A stretch of 38,736 bases of DNA. It comes from Mycolicibacter sinensis (lineage in GTDB: Bacteria > Actinomycetota > Actinomycetes > Mycobacteriales > Mycobacteriaceae). Where the stretch lies: the NCBI RefSeq assembly GCF_001667945.1, contig NZ_LZJK01000043.1:1-38736 (forward strand), written 5' to 3'. The notes under the pieces are model-generated. The model saw only the letters and a list, made by a program, of their open reading frames with translations, made no database searches and was not told the origin of the DNA. The position numbers and the translations under genes were made by a program. Below, piece after piece: positions 25,308-33,898 of the stretch (position 1 is its first letter; every line of letters starts with the position of its first letter).

Positions 25308-26492
25308 CTAGGCGGGCAGTTTGACCCGCGCCAGCGGCTGCTGCCCGGGCGGGCCGAGCGGTACCTGCAGCGACTCCTGGTCGTCCAGCACCCGGGCGGG
25401 CACCGCCAGGGTGCGGCGCATCGGCGTCGGCAGGCTGGTACGCAACGCGGTCAATTGCCGGCCGTTGAGGCGGTTCAGTCCGGCCGTGATGTTTCTGCGC
25501 AGGCGGTTGGCGCTGTGATAGCGCACCAACACCGCGATCTCGGTGTGGTTGTTCTGTGCGGTCAGCCGGACCGTGACCGCGGTGGTGTCAGCCGCCGGTA
25601 GCCAGAGCCGGTCCAGATTCGCCGTGCAGATGTCGCGCGGCGACACCCAGAACGTGGCCGCGAACTGTTTGGGTCCCTCGCGCTGCTTCTGCTTCAACCG
25701 GCGCCGCCGTCGGCGGATCCGGGTGGGCTGCAGACCGGCCAGCACCGCGGCATCGACTTCGGCGAATTCTTCGGCCGGTAGCACGCGGGCGACGAAGTGC
25801 CGCTCGGCCAGATCGTGCGCGAGCCGCTCGGTGGCGGCGGCCAGGGTTGACGCCACCGAGTCGCGAACGGCCACCGCGTCGGCGTTGCGCATGGGATCCA
25901 TCCGCAGGATCAACCAGGTGTCTCGGGGACCGGATGCCGCGGGCACAGCCGGCGTCTGCGGGTCGTCGACGGGCGCGGTATCGCCGTCGTGCGTTCGCAC
26001 CGAGACGATATCGATGCCGTCGAGGCGCACATCGAACTGCCGCAGGGCGGCGGCAATCAGCCCAACCGGCAGTGCGGCCGGCGGCCGGTGGCCCCGCCCA
26101 TGGCGACCGGAGGCCTGCAGCTGCGGTGGCTCGACGGCTATCACCGTGACCAGCTGGCCCCGATGTTCGCGCACCCCGACGACCTCGCGGCCGTAGCGGC
26201 GGCGATGATTGAACCCCGGCGTGCAGCCCTCGTTGAGAAACGACGCCGGATTGGCGAAACGATCCAGGACCCGGGCCAGCAAGATCGCCGTCAGCGGGAC
26301 CCGGCGATGGGTGATCAACGCGGCCATGGTGACCAGTGCCGCGATCACCACTCCCGGCCACCAGGCGCGAGCCGCCGTGCCGAGCTCATCGGGCCAATGG
26401 CCGGCGATCCGCAAGATCGCGATGTCGATGAGGAATACCGTGGTCACCCGCAGCCACGACAGATTCAACCCAAAAGTATGCTGCGCCTTCAT
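25308..26492 (-). CDS. eccE: Orphan type VII secretion protein EccE
   Basis: This 394-residue protein resembles EccE, a membrane-complex component of ESX (type VII) secretion machines that flanks EccB/C/D. Two transmembrane helices lie at about residues 14-31 and 45-62, followed by a large soluble domain with EccE-like wording: RRYGREVVGVREHRGQLVTV, LRQFDVRLDGIDIVSVRT, DTWLILRMDPMRN and the end GQQPLARVKLP. A basic patch RIRRRRRRLKQKQ is near residue 270. No other ESX gene is in view, so it is an orphan here. The ATG at 26492 is chosen as the residue just before the first helix; the frame stays open upstream. It follows, on the same strand, the secreted repeat protein, but terminator-like hairpins separate them. 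Confidence 0.8.
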   Translation of the reverse strand: MKAQHTFGLNLSWLRVTTVFLIDIAILRIAGHWPDELGTAARAWWPGVVIAALVTMAALITHRRVPLTAILLARVLDRFANPASFLNEGCTPGFNHRRRYGREVVGVREHRGQLVTVIAVEPPQLQASGRHGRGHRPPAALPVGLIAAALRQFDVRLDGIDIVSVRTHDGDTAPVDDPQTPAVPAASGPRDTWLILRMDPMRNADAVAVRDSVASTLAAATERLAHDLAERHFVARVLPAEEFAEVDAAVLAGLQPTRIRRRRRRLKQKQREGPKQFAATFWVSPRDICTANLDRLWLPAADTTAVTVRLTAQNNHTEIAVLVRYHSANRLRRNITAGLNRLNGRQLTALRTSLPTPMRRTLAVPARVLDDQESLQVPLGPPGQQPLARVKLPA

Positions 26493-26573
26493 CGTTGCGC
26501 CTGCTTCATGGCCCCCCGCGAACCTCCCATGATTCGTGCGGTCACCGGGTTTCCCGGTTCGGTTGCACGCCAA

Positions 26574-26609
26574 ACATCCCAGGCCCCCTGCTCTGGAGAC
26601 CTGGGATGT
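26574..26609 (-). terminator. Second hairpin between the secreted-protein gene and eccE
   Basis: ACATCCCAGG (26574-26583) pairs perfectly over 10 bp with CCTGGGATGT (26600-26609) around a 16-nt loop. It lies just beyond a first hairpin and about 80 nt before eccE. It may be a back-up terminator or an operator for eccE. Confidence 0.5.
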
Positions 26610-26613
26610 CCGG

Positions 26614-26634
26614 CCGGCCGTCGAGGACGGCCGG
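26614..26634 (-). terminator. Terminator of the secreted repeat-protein gene
   Basis: CCGGCCGTC-N3-GACGGCCGG is a perfect 9-bp stem with a 3-nt loop, 14 nt downstream of the minus-strand stop at 26649. It is GC-rich without a T-run. Confidence 0.7.
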
Positions 26635-26648
26635 TTGCCTAGCGAGCG

Positions 26649-27716
26649 TCAAAAGCCGAGGAAGCCCAGCGGATCGATGCTGCTCGCAACGTCGGCGGCG
26701 CCGTTCGCGGCGGCGTCGGCGGCGCCTCCTGCGGCGTCGGCGGCACCTCCTGCGGCGTCGGCGGCACCTCCGGCCGCGGCATCGGCGGCACCTCCTGCGG
26801 CATCGGCGGCGGTTCCGGCAGCGGCATCAGCTGCGCCCCCGGCAGCATCGGCACCCAAGGCGGACACCCCGCTGAACGCGTCGCCCGGGTCGAGCAGCGC
26901 GGCCGCGTCGAAATCGGTCGGGATGTTGAAATCGCCGAACGGTGTGACCAGCGTGTCCGTGATGGTGTTCGCCGCCCCGTCGGCCCCGGGAATGTCGGTG
27001 TAGATGTTCTCGAAGCCGTTGCCGAAGTTCGCCACGTCATAGACCGTTCCCACCGCCGGCAGGTCGGCGGCGGTCGCCCCGCTGGCCGGGTCCACCCCGG
27101 TGATGGTGAACTCGGTGTTGTGGATGCCGCCGAAGAGATTGGTGACGTCCTCACTGGCGGTGACATTGCCGAGGTCGGTGGCGCCCGAGCCGGTCCCGCT
27201 GGTGACGTCGAACGACTGATCGCCCTCGCCGACCTGGAAGAACGGCGGCGCGCTGAACAGCGGGGTGAGCGGGGTGAAGCCCTCCGATCCGTCGGCCTGG
27301 ACCGGGGTGAAGGTGTCCTGGCCGATGGTGAAGCTCTCGCCCCCGGCCGGCGTGGTGTCGCCGGGCGTGGCGTCCGGTGTACCGACCGTCGGGGTGACGC
27401 CGCCGGAATCACCGAGCGGTGACGAGCCCGGGGTGCTGGTGTCCGGCGTCGTGCTGGTGTCCGGGGTGATGGCGCCGGTGTCGCCGAGCGAGGTAAGAGG
27501 GCTCGGGGTGGTGGCGTCCGGGCCGAGAGCGCCGACGTTGCCGAGCAGGGCATTTGCGCCCAAGTTGCTTCCCAGCCCGCTCGTCAGGGCGGTGCTTCCG
27601 ACATTGCCCACAGTGTCGGCACCATTGTCGGCGGAAGCGACTCCCGTGGACACGAATGTGGTCGTGAGTAGACCTGCGGTGACACCGCCGACCGACAATA
27701 TGATCTGACGATTCAT
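26649..27716 (-). CDS. Secreted Ala/Asp-repeat protein of unknown function
   Basis: This 355-residue protein starts MNRQIILSVGGVTAGLLTTT and continues to a likely Sec cleavage site after VSTGVASA. A Pro/Thr/Ser-rich linker (TPDTSTTPDTSTPGSS) follows. The central region of about 110 residues (ESFTIGQDTFTPVQADG to NIYTDIPGADG) looks folded and lacks recognisable motifs. The C-terminus consists of GAADAAG-type repeats ending in SIDPLGFLGF. I do not recognise the family. The start at 27716 gives a clean signal peptide. An in-frame ATG at 27755 has a better ribosome site (AAAGGTGAG) but would add an acidic n-region. It shares strand with eccE, but a link to type VII secretion is not shown. Confidence 0.75.
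   Translation of the reverse strand: MNRQIILSVGGVTAGLLTTTFVSTGVASADNGADTVGNVGSTALTSGLGSNLGANALLGNVGALGPDATTPSPLTSLGDTGAITPDTSTTPDTSTPGSSPLGDSGGVTPTVGTPDATPGDTTPAGGESFTIGQDTFTPVQADGSEGFTPLTPLFSAPPFFQVGEGDQSFDVTSGTGSGATDLGNVTASEDVTNLFGGIHNTEFTITGVDPASGATAADLPAVGTVYDVANFGNGFENIYTDIPGADGAANTITDTLVTPFGDFNIPTDFDAAALLDPGDAFSGVSALGADAAGGAADAAAGTAADAAGGAADAAAGGAADAAGGAADAAGGAADAAANGAADVASSIDPLGFLGF
26694..26854. repeat. 21/24-bp coding tandem repeats (GAADAAG units)
   Basis: About seven imperfect units of 21 or 24 bp, in phase with codons, encode the C-terminal GAADAAG/GAADAAAG tract of the secreted protein. On the plus strand the unit is gcacctcctgcggcgtcgg followed by cg. The near-identity of neighbouring units makes copy-number change likely between strains. 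Confidence 0.75.
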
Positions 27717-27979
27717 TTCGGTGCGTTCCTTCCGTTCTTCGATGTTCCCGGCCATGAGCTCACCTTTGAACTCGCCCGGGCGTAGGTGAACAACGTCCAT
27801 CCACCCGCCGCACGGGGCATCACACACCGCGATACCGAACGCGTGCGTCAATAACGTTGGGCGACAACGTATGTCCGGACGCCCGGGACACTGACTCAAC
27901 CCCCCTCGGCGTCCTCGTCAGACGCTAACGGGTCGGCGCTGCCTCCACCACCCCTGCCGGCGGATATTTCAACAGTTAA

Positions 27980-27993
27980 TCTCAATGTAGAGA
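27980..27993. promoter_or_regulatory. Candidate LysR-type box in the 451-bp divergent gap
   Basis: TCTC-N6-GAGA lies in an AT-rich patch within the gap 27717-28167 between the secreted-protein gene (minus) and lysR (plus). LysR regulators often bind such short dyads near their own gene. Another small dyad, ACGTT-N7-AACGT, is at 27854-27870. The rest of the gap shows no gene. Confidence 0.3.
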
Positions 27994-28132
27994 ATCGCTG
28001 TCATCGATCGACGCACGTAAGGGCGACGATGTAAGTCCTTGGGGCAGTTGCGTTATGGCTAGGATCAGCATTTATCCACGTTTGGTCTCAGCCGAATCAA
28101 AGTAATCATATTGGCGGAATGGAACTTTCGGT

Positions 28133-28168
28133 TTGACCGACGCGAGCGGAGCTGCACACTGATCGCTA
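28133..28168 (+). promoter_or_regulatory. Candidate promoter giving leaderless lysR
   Basis: TTGACC (28133-28138), a 16-nt spacer and CACACT (28155-28160) end 7 nt before the ATG at 28168. No ribosome site is visible. Transcription would start at or next to the ATG. Confidence 0.4.
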
Positions 28169-29082
28169 TGGAACTGCGCCAGCTGAAACATTTCGTTGCC
28201 GTGGCCGAAGAGCGACACTTCACCCGGGCAGCGGCGAAAGTCCACGTGGTGCAGTCCACCTTGTCCGCCTCGATCAGCGGTCTGGAATCCGAACTAGGCA
28301 CCGCACTGCTGGTCCGCAACAATCGTCGCGTCGACCTCACTGCCGCCGGGCAGGCATTGCTACCGGATGCGCAGAACGCCTTGGCCGCCGCGGAACGTGC
28401 CCGGGCGGCCGTCGACGCCGTCCGGGGGTTGTTGTCTGGGACGCTGACGGTGGGGGTGATTCAGGGGCTGGGGACCATCGACCTGCCCGCCCTGCTGGCG
28501 CGCTACCACCGAAGCTTCCCCCGCATTGAGATCACGCTGCGGCAAGACGCCATCGACGCTCTGGTGAATGCGACCGCCGACGGAGACCTGGACCTGGCCT
28601 TCGTCAGCCGCCCCTATGACGCGAGCCGGGTCAAGGAGCTGTCCCTGGGTACCGAGTTCCTGGTGCTGGCAGTGCGCCGCGATGATCCGCTCGCCGATCA
28701 GGACACCGTCGCCCTGACCGATTTGCAGCAGCGGGAGTTCGTCGAGCGGCGGGCGGACCTGCGGACCCGCCTACACATCGACGGTATCTGCGCCGACCTC
28801 GGGTTTGAGCGGACCATCTGTGCCGAGACCAACACGCCCGGCGATCTGGTCGATTTGGTTGCCGCCGGCTTGGGCGTCGCCTTCCTGCCGCCGGCGTTGG
28901 TGGCCAAGTCAGAGCAGATCGTTGCCGTGGCGACCGATCCCGGGATCCCCCGTGAGCTGGCGCTTGTCACACCCAGCGAGCGTGCGCCCTCGCCGGCGGC
29001 CGCGGCATTTCTCGGTGAGCTGCTGTCGGCCGGCGCTCCGGACAGCGGGGCAGCCGGCCGCTGGCAGCAGTCCGCGGTCTGA
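28168..29082 (+). CDS. LysR-family transcriptional regulator
   Basis: This 304-residue regulator has the standard N-terminal winged HTH (MELRQLKHFVAVAEERHFTRAA to LVRNNRRVDLTAAGQALL, residues 1-65), a linker helix, and a periplasmic-binding-like effector domain (GTLTVGVIQGLGTIDLPALL onward). ATG 28168 is the family start; the upstream in-frame codons are not homologous. It precedes the arylsulfatase and FGE genes on the same strand, with a 69-bp gap. Control of the sulfatase locus, or of the divergent secreted-protein gene, is a reasonable inference. The ligand is unknown. Confidence 0.92.
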   Translation: MELRQLKHFVAVAEERHFTRAAAKVHVVQSTLSASISGLESELGTALLVRNNRRVDLTAAGQALLPDAQNALAAAERARAAVDAVRGLLSGTLTVGVIQGLGTIDLPALLARYHRSFPRIEITLRQDAIDALVNATADGDLDLAFVSRPYDASRVKELSLGTEFLVLAVRRDDPLADQDTVALTDLQQREFVERRADLRTRLHIDGICADLGFERTICAETNTPGDLVDLVAAGLGVAFLPPALVAKSEQIVAVATDPGIPRELALVTPSERAPSPAAAAFLGELLSAGAPDSGAAGRWQQSAV

Positions 29083-29084
29083 AA

Positions 29085-29099
29085 GACGCCGGCGGCGTC
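29085..29099 (+). terminator. Short hairpin after lysR
   Basis: GACGCC-N3-GGCGTC starts 3 nt after the lysR stop. It is a small 6-bp stem, possibly a weak terminator or attenuator before the sulfatase gene. Confidence 0.35.
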
Positions 29100-29151
29100 G
29101 CTGAAGCCGGTAGTCTCGCACCCGATCCGGGGGCTGACAGCGGAGCGGGTG

Positions 29152-31509
29152 ATGGTGAGTTCGACCAGTTTCACAGGCAAGATCAATCTCGATATCCGGG
29201 ACTCCGAACCGGACTGGGGCCCGTTCGCCGCGCCGACGGCTCCCGATGGCGCCCCCAACGTGCTCTACCTGGTCTGGGATGACACCGGGATCGCCACCTG
29301 GGACTGCTTCGGCGGGCTGGTCGAGATGCCGGCGATGAGCAGGATCGCCCAGCGCGGCATCCGGCTGTCCCAATTCCACACCACCGCACTGTGTTCCCCG
29401 ACGCGGGCGGCTCTGCTGACCGGTCGTAACGCCACCAGCGTCGGCATGGCCACCATCGAAGAGTTCACCGATGGCTTTCCCAACTGCAGCGGCCGCATCC
29501 CGTTCGAAACCGCGTTGCTCAGTGAGGTTCTGGCAGAGCGCGGCTGGAACACCTTCTGTGTCGGGAAATGGCACCTGACACCCTTGGAAGAATCCAACAT
29601 GGCTGCCACCAGGCGGCACTGGCCGACGCAGCGGGGATTCGACCGGTTCTACGGCTTCTTAGGCGGGGAGACCAACCAGTGGTATCCCGATCTGGTCTAC
29701 GACAACCACCCGGTGGCGCCGCCGGCCACGCCGGAGGACGGTTACCACCTGTCGAAGGACATTGCCGATAAGACAATCGAATTCATTCGCGACGCGCAGA
29801 CGATCGCACCCGGCAAGCCCTGGTTCGGGTACATCTGCCCGGGTGCCGGGCACGCGCCGCACCACGTCTTCGCCGAGTGGGCCGATCGCTATGCCGGCCG
29901 CTTCGACGTGGGCTACGAACAGTATCGGGAGATCGTGCTGGCCAACCAGAAGAAGCTCGGCTTGGTACCGCCGGACACCGAGCTGTCCGAGGTCAACCCG
30001 TATGTCGATGTCACCGGCGCTCAGGGCCAGCCCTGGCCGGCCCTGGACACCGTGCGCCCGTGGGACAGCCTCGATGACACCGAGAAGCGGTTGTTCGCCC
30101 GGATGGCCGAGGTGTTCGCCGGATTCCAGAGCTACACCGACGCTCAGATCGGGCGGATCCTGGACTATCTGGAGGAATCCGGCCAACTCGACAACACCAT
30201 CATCGTGGTGATCTCCGACAACGGCGCCAGCGGGGAGGGCGGGCCCAACGGCTCACCCAATGAGAACAAGTTCTTCAACGGCTACATCGACAGCGTCGAA
30301 GAGGCGATGAAACTCTTCGACCAGCTGGGCGGGCCGGAGACCTACAACCATTACCCGATCGGGTGGGCGATGGCGTTCAACACGCCTTACAAGCTCTATA
30401 AGCGTTACGCCTCCCACGAAGGCGGTATCGCCGACCCGGCGATCCTCAGCTGGCCCAAGGGAATTCCGGCCCGCGGCGAGGTGCGCGACACCTACATCAA
30501 CGTGTGCGACGTGACCCCGACCGTCTACGACCTGCTCGGCATCACCCCGCCCGACACGGTGCGCGGGGTGGCGCAACGGCCGCTGGAGGGGATCAGTTTT
30601 AAAGCGGCGCTTGCCGACCCGGCCGCGGACACCGGCAAGCACACCCAGTTCTACACGATGCTGGGGACCCGGGGGATCTGGCACCGGGGATGGTTCGCCA
30701 ACACCGTGCATGCGGCGACACCGTCGGGCTGGGGCCACTTCGACGCCGACCGCTGGGAGCTCTACCACATCGAAAACGACCGCAGTCAATGCCGCGACCT
30801 GGCCGCCGAACATCCCGAAAAGCTCGACGAACTCAAGGCGCTGTGGTTCGCCGAGGCCCAGAAGTACAACGGGCTGCCGCTCGCCGACCTCAACATCTTC
30901 GAGATGACGTCTCGGCAGCGGCCCTACCTGTCCGGGGACCGTAGCTCCTACACCTACTACCCGAACACCGCCGAGGTGCCGCTGGGCGCGTGCGTCGAAC
31001 TGCGCGGCCGGTCGTTCACGGTGCTGGCGCGTGTCACGCTGGAATCAGCCAACGCCGAGGGGGTGCTGTTCAAACAGGGCGCCCGGCACGGCGGGCATGT
31101 GCTGTTCGTCCAGGGCAGCCGGCTGCACTACGTCTACAACTTTCTCGGGGAGCGCGAACAGTGGTTGTCCGCCCCTGACCCGATCCCATTGGGGCAACAC
31201 GTTTTCGGGTTACGGTTCGAGCGGCGTGGCACCGTGGAGGGCAGCCACACGCCGGTCGGGGAGGCCACGCTCTACATCGGCGACACGGTGGTCGCCACAT
31301 TGGCCGACATGATCACCCAGCCGGGGGCGTTCGCCTTGGCCGGCGGCGGGGTGAGCGTCGGGCGCAATACCGGCCAAGCGGTGTCGTCGGCGTACCGGGC
31401 GCCGTTCGGCTTCACCGGCGGGACGATCACCGACGTCTCGGTTGATGTCAGCGGTGAGCCGTACCTGGATGTGAAAAGGAGCCTGGCGGCGGCGTTTTCC
31501 AGGGACTGA
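29152..31509 (+). CDS. atsA: Cys-type arylsulfatase (AtsA family)
   Basis: This 785-residue type I sulfatase hydrolyses sulfate esters. The signature CSPTRAALLTGR places the nucleophile at Cys81, which must be converted to formylglycine by FGE, encoded just downstream. Metal ligands appear in YLVWDDTG (Asp43/Asp44) and later in VISDNGASGEGG, with VGKWHL as the conserved active-site Lys/His stretch. The C-terminal 200 residues form an extra beta-rich domain, as in the long AtsA of M. tuberculosis. ATG 29152 is preferred because GGAG lies 6 nt upstream; the neighbouring GTG codons at 29149 and 29155 are alternatives. No secretion signal is seen, so it is probably cytoplasmic. FGE starts 5 nt after its stop. 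Confidence 0.93.
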   Translation: MVSSTSFTGKINLDIRDSEPDWGPFAAPTAPDGAPNVLYLVWDDTGIATWDCFGGLVEMPAMSRIAQRGIRLSQFHTTALCSPTRAALLTGRNATSVGMATIEEFTDGFPNCSGRIPFETALLSEVLAERGWNTFCVGKWHLTPLEESNMAATRRHWPTQRGFDRFYGFLGGETNQWYPDLVYDNHPVAPPATPEDGYHLSKDIADKTIEFIRDAQTIAPGKPWFGYICPGAGHAPHHVFAEWADRYAGRFDVGYEQYREIVLANQKKLGLVPPDTELSEVNPYVDVTGAQGQPWPALDTVRPWDSLDDTEKRLFARMAEVFAGFQSYTDAQIGRILDYLEESGQLDNTIIVVISDNGASGEGGPNGSPNENKFFNGYIDSVEEAMKLFDQLGGPETYNHYPIGWAMAFNTPYKLYKRYASHEGGIADPAILSWPKGIPARGEVRDTYINVCDVTPTVYDLLGITPPDTVRGVAQRPLEGISFKAALADPAADTGKHTQFYTMLGTRGIWHRGWFANTVHAATPSGWGHFDADRWELYHIENDRSQCRDLAAEHPEKLDELKALWFAEAQKYNGLPLADLNIFEMTSRQRPYLSGDRSSYTYYPNTAEVPLGACVELRGRSFTVLARVTLESANAEGVLFKQGARHGGHVLFVQGSRLHYVYNFLGEREQWLSAPDPIPLGQHVFGLRFERRGTVEGSHTPVGEATLYIGDTVVATLADMITQPGAFALAGGGVSVGRNTGQAVSSAYRAPFGFTGGTITDVSVDVSGEPYLDVKRSLAAAFSRD

Positions 31510-31514
31510 GTGCG

Positions 31515-32375
31515 ATGCTGACCGAACTGGTGCCGATCCCGGCCGGGGCGTTCCGGATGGGCTCGACGAGTTTCTACCCCGAAGAGGCGCCGATTCACAC
31601 CGTGACGGTGGCGGCTTTCGCGATCGAGCGGCATCCGGTGACCAATGCTCAGTTCGCCGACTTCGTCGCTGCCACCGGGTATGTGACCGTCGCCGAGCAA
31701 CGGGTCGCGCTGTACGACGCCGAACCGGGCGCCTTGGTTTTCGCCCCGACCGCCGGGCCGGTCGACCTGCGGGATTGGCGACAGTGGTGGCGGTGGGTGC
31801 CCGGCGCAAGCTGGCGGCATCCCCTCGGCCCGGGCAGCGATCTAGCCGGGCGCGAGGATCACCCGGTGGTGCAGCTCGCCTACCCGGACGCAGCGGCCTA
31901 CGCCCGCTGGGCCGGGCGGCGGCTGCCGACCGAAGCCGAATGGGAGTACGCCGCCCGGGCCGGTGCCGGCAGCACCTATCCCTGGGGTGAGGAGGAGAAG
32001 CCGGGCGGCGTCCTGATGGCCAACACCTGGCAGGGCGCCTTCCCCTACCGCAACGACGGTGCCCTGGGCTGGGTCGGCACGTCGCCGGTGGGCACCTTCC
32101 CGCCGAACGGGTGGGGGCTTCTCGACATGATCGGCAACGTATGGGAGTGGACGACGACGGAGTTCGCCGGCCATCACCGGCTCGACGCACCAGCGAAGGC
32201 CTGTTGCGCTCCCGTCGGGGCCGCCGATCCCGGCGTCAATCAGACCCTCAAGGGCGGGTCGCACCTGTGCGCGCCGGAGTACTGCCACCGCTACCGGGCT
32301 GCGGCCCGCTCCCCGCAGTCGCAGGACACCGCCACCAGCCATATCGGGTTTCGCTGCGCGGCGGGCGCCATCTGA
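31515..32375 (+). CDS. Formylglycine-generating enzyme (sulfatase-modifying factor)
   Basis: This 286-residue copper-dependent oxidase converts the Cys of CxPxR in sulfatases to formylglycine using O2. The fold starts with VPIPAGAFRMGS. It includes YPWGEEEKPGG and NVWEWT, and ends with the active-site segment GGSHLCAPEYCHRYRAAARS, where Cys252 and Cys257 are the two essential copper-binding cysteines, then HIGFRCA. Both cysteines are present, so it should be active. It starts 5 nt after the arylsulfatase stop, an operon that matches function. A paired-hairpin element follows directly, probably stopping read-through into the rplN operon. Confidence 0.93.
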   Translation: MLTELVPIPAGAFRMGSTSFYPEEAPIHTVTVAAFAIERHPVTNAQFADFVAATGYVTVAEQRVALYDAEPGALVFAPTAGPVDLRDWRQWWRWVPGASWRHPLGPGSDLAGREDHPVVQLAYPDAAAYARWAGRRLPTEAEWEYAARAGAGSTYPWGEEEKPGGVLMANTWQGAFPYRNDGALGWVGTSPVGTFPPNGWGLLDMIGNVWEWTTTEFAGHHRLDAPAKACCAPVGAADPGVNQTLKGGSHLCAPEYCHRYRAAARSPQSQDTATSHIGFRCAAGAI

Positions 32376-32383
32376 CCCCGCCC

Positions 32384-32433
32384 AACGTGAAGCTGGCTTC
32401 ACGTTCGGCCGTCGAGTGTGAAGCTAACTTCAC
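32384..32433. repeat. Paired-hairpin element, copy 3
   Basis: AACGTGAAG (32384-32392), a 4-nt loop and CTTCACGTT (32397-32405) form a perfect 9-bp stem. The second stem is GTGAAG-N4-CTTCAC at 32418-32433. It begins 9 nt after the FGE stop and precedes the spc promoter, fitting a terminator or insulator. It has the same architecture as the copies at 8347 and 18786. Confidence 0.7.
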
Positions 32434-32456
32434 GCTGGGCGGATGGGCCGCGCAAT

Positions 32457-32485
32457 TTGGTGTTGGGCGATACGTCACCTAGACT
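32457..32485 (+). promoter_or_regulatory. Promoter of the rplN (spc) operon
   Basis: TTGGTG, exactly 17 nt, then TAGACT fits a SigA promoter (TAnnnT -10). It is placed right after the paired hairpins and gives a leader of about 150 nt before rplN. An independent promoter is needed because the rpsQ terminator and inserted genes cut this block off from the S10 promoter. Confidence 0.6.
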
Positions 32486-32641
32486 TCAGGGGTTGCTGAG
32501 AGCAGACCTCGGCCGGCGCAAGTCGGCCCCGCGTGCTCTTCGGCTCCGTTAGAACTGGAAGACCACGCACGCCCGGGACGATTCCGGCTGGCCGGCTAGC
32601 CCTGCCATGCCGCGCGTCGCTCCGATTATTGAGGAGATCTG

Positions 32642-33010
32642 GTGATTCAGCAGGAATCGCGGTTGAAGGTCGCCGACAACACGGGTGCCAAGGAGATCTT
32701 GTGCATCCGCGTGCTCGGCGGCTCGTCGCGGCGCTACGCCGGCATCGGTGATGTCATCGTCGCGACCGTGAAGGACGCCATCCCGGGCGGCAACGTCAAG
32801 CGGGGTGACGTCGTCAAGGCCGTGGTGGTGCGCACCGCCAAGGAGCGTCGCCGCGCCGACGGCAGCTACATCAAGTTCGACGAGAACGCCGCGGTCATCA
32901 TCAAGGCCGACAACGACCCGCGCGGGACACGCATCTTCGGGCCGGTCGGCCGGGAGCTGCGTGAGAAGCGGTTCATGAAGATCGTCTCGCTGGCTCCGGA
33001 GGTGCTGTAG
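32642..33010 (+). CDS. rplN: 50S ribosomal protein L14
   Basis: This 122-residue protein at the subunit interface contacts 16S rRNA h14. The sequence [18 protein letters not shown] and the end [20 protein letters not shown] are standard. The GTG start (GTGATTCAG) is preceded by GAGGAGAT. It is the first gene of the spc operon here and abuts rplX. Confidence 0.98.
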   Translation: MIQQESRLKVADNTGAKEILCIRVLGGSSRRYAGIGDVIVATVKDAIPGGNVKRGDVVKAVVVRTAKERRRADGSYIKFDENAAVIIKADNDPRGTRIFGPVGRELREKRFMKIVSLAPEVL

Positions 33011-33328
33011 ATGAAGGTCCACAAGGGCGACACGGTGCTGGTCATCGCCGGCAAGGACAAGGGCGCCAAGGGCAAGGTCCTGCGGGCTTACCCCGCCCGC
33101 AACCGGGTGCTGGTCCAGGGCGTCAACCGGATCAAGAAGCACGTCGCGAACTCGGCCAACCAGGCCGGTGCCTCCTCGGGCGGAATCGTCACGCAGGAGG
33201 CCCCGATCCACGTCTCCAACGTGATGGTCGTCGACTCCGACGGTAACCCCACCCGGATCGGGTACCGGGTGGACGCCGAGTCCGGCAAGAAGGTTCGCGT
33301 CTCCAAGCGCAACGGCAAGGACATCTAG
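33011..33328 (+). CDS. rplX: 50S ribosomal protein L24
   Basis: This 105-residue assembly-initiator protein carries the KOW motif in [19 protein letters not shown] and the conserved segment [14 protein letters not shown]. It starts directly after the rplN stop without a gap. The C-terminus ([11 protein letters not shown]) is normal, and rplE follows after 2 nt. Confidence 0.98.
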   Translation: MKVHKGDTVLVIAGKDKGAKGKVLRAYPARNRVLVQGVNRIKKHVANSANQAGASSGGIVTQEAPIHVSNVMVVDSDGNPTRIGYRVDAESGKKVRVSKRNGKDI

Positions 33329-33330
33329 GG

Positions 33331-33894
33331 ATGACTACGGCAGAGAAGATCCAGCCCCGGCTCAAGGTGCGCTACCGCGAGGAGATCCGGGACGCGCTGA
33401 ACAAAGAGTTCAAGTACGCCAACGTGATGCAGATCCCGGGCGTGGTGAAGGTCGTCGTCAATATGGGCGTCGGCGAAGCCGCCCGCGACGCCAAACTGAT
33501 CAACAACGCGGTCAACGACCTGGCGCTGATCACCGGTCAGCGGCCGGAGATCCGCAAGGCCCGCCTGTCGATCGCCCAGTTCAAGCTGCGTGAGGGCATG
33601 CCGATCGGCGCCCGGGTGACGCTGCGCGGTGACCGGATGTGGGAGTTCCTGGACCGGCTCACCTCGATCGCGCTGCCGCGTATCCGCGACTTCCGCGGGT
33701 TGTCGCCCAAGCAGTTCGACGGCTCCGGCAACTACACCTTCGGGCTGGCCGAGCAGTCGATGTTCCACGAGATCGACGTGGACTCGATCGACCGCCCGCG
33801 TGGCATGAACATCACCGTCGTCACCTCGGCGACGAACGACGACGAAGGACGAGCGCTGCTGCGGGCACTCGGCTTTCCGTTCAAGGAGAAGTGA
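33331..33894 (+). CDS. rplE: 50S ribosomal protein L5
   Basis: This 187-residue 5S rRNA-binding protein has typical segments [35 protein letters not shown] and the C-terminal [20 protein letters not shown]. The length is standard. It is followed after 4 nt by the zinc-type S14 gene. Confidence 0.98.
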   Translation: MTTAEKIQPRLKVRYREEIRDALNKEFKYANVMQIPGVVKVVVNMGVGEAARDAKLINNAVNDLALITGQRPEIRKARLSIAQFKLREGMPIGARVTLRGDRMWEFLDRLTSIALPRIRDFRGLSPKQFDGSGNYTFGLAEQSMFHEIDVDSIDRPRGMNITVVTSATNDDEGRALLRALGFPFKEK

Positions 33895-33898
33895 CCTG

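Noticed and set aside
26694..26854. Short regular repeats considered as a possible CRISPR array
   Set aside because: The units are contiguous, lack spacers and remain in codon phase within the secreted-protein gene.
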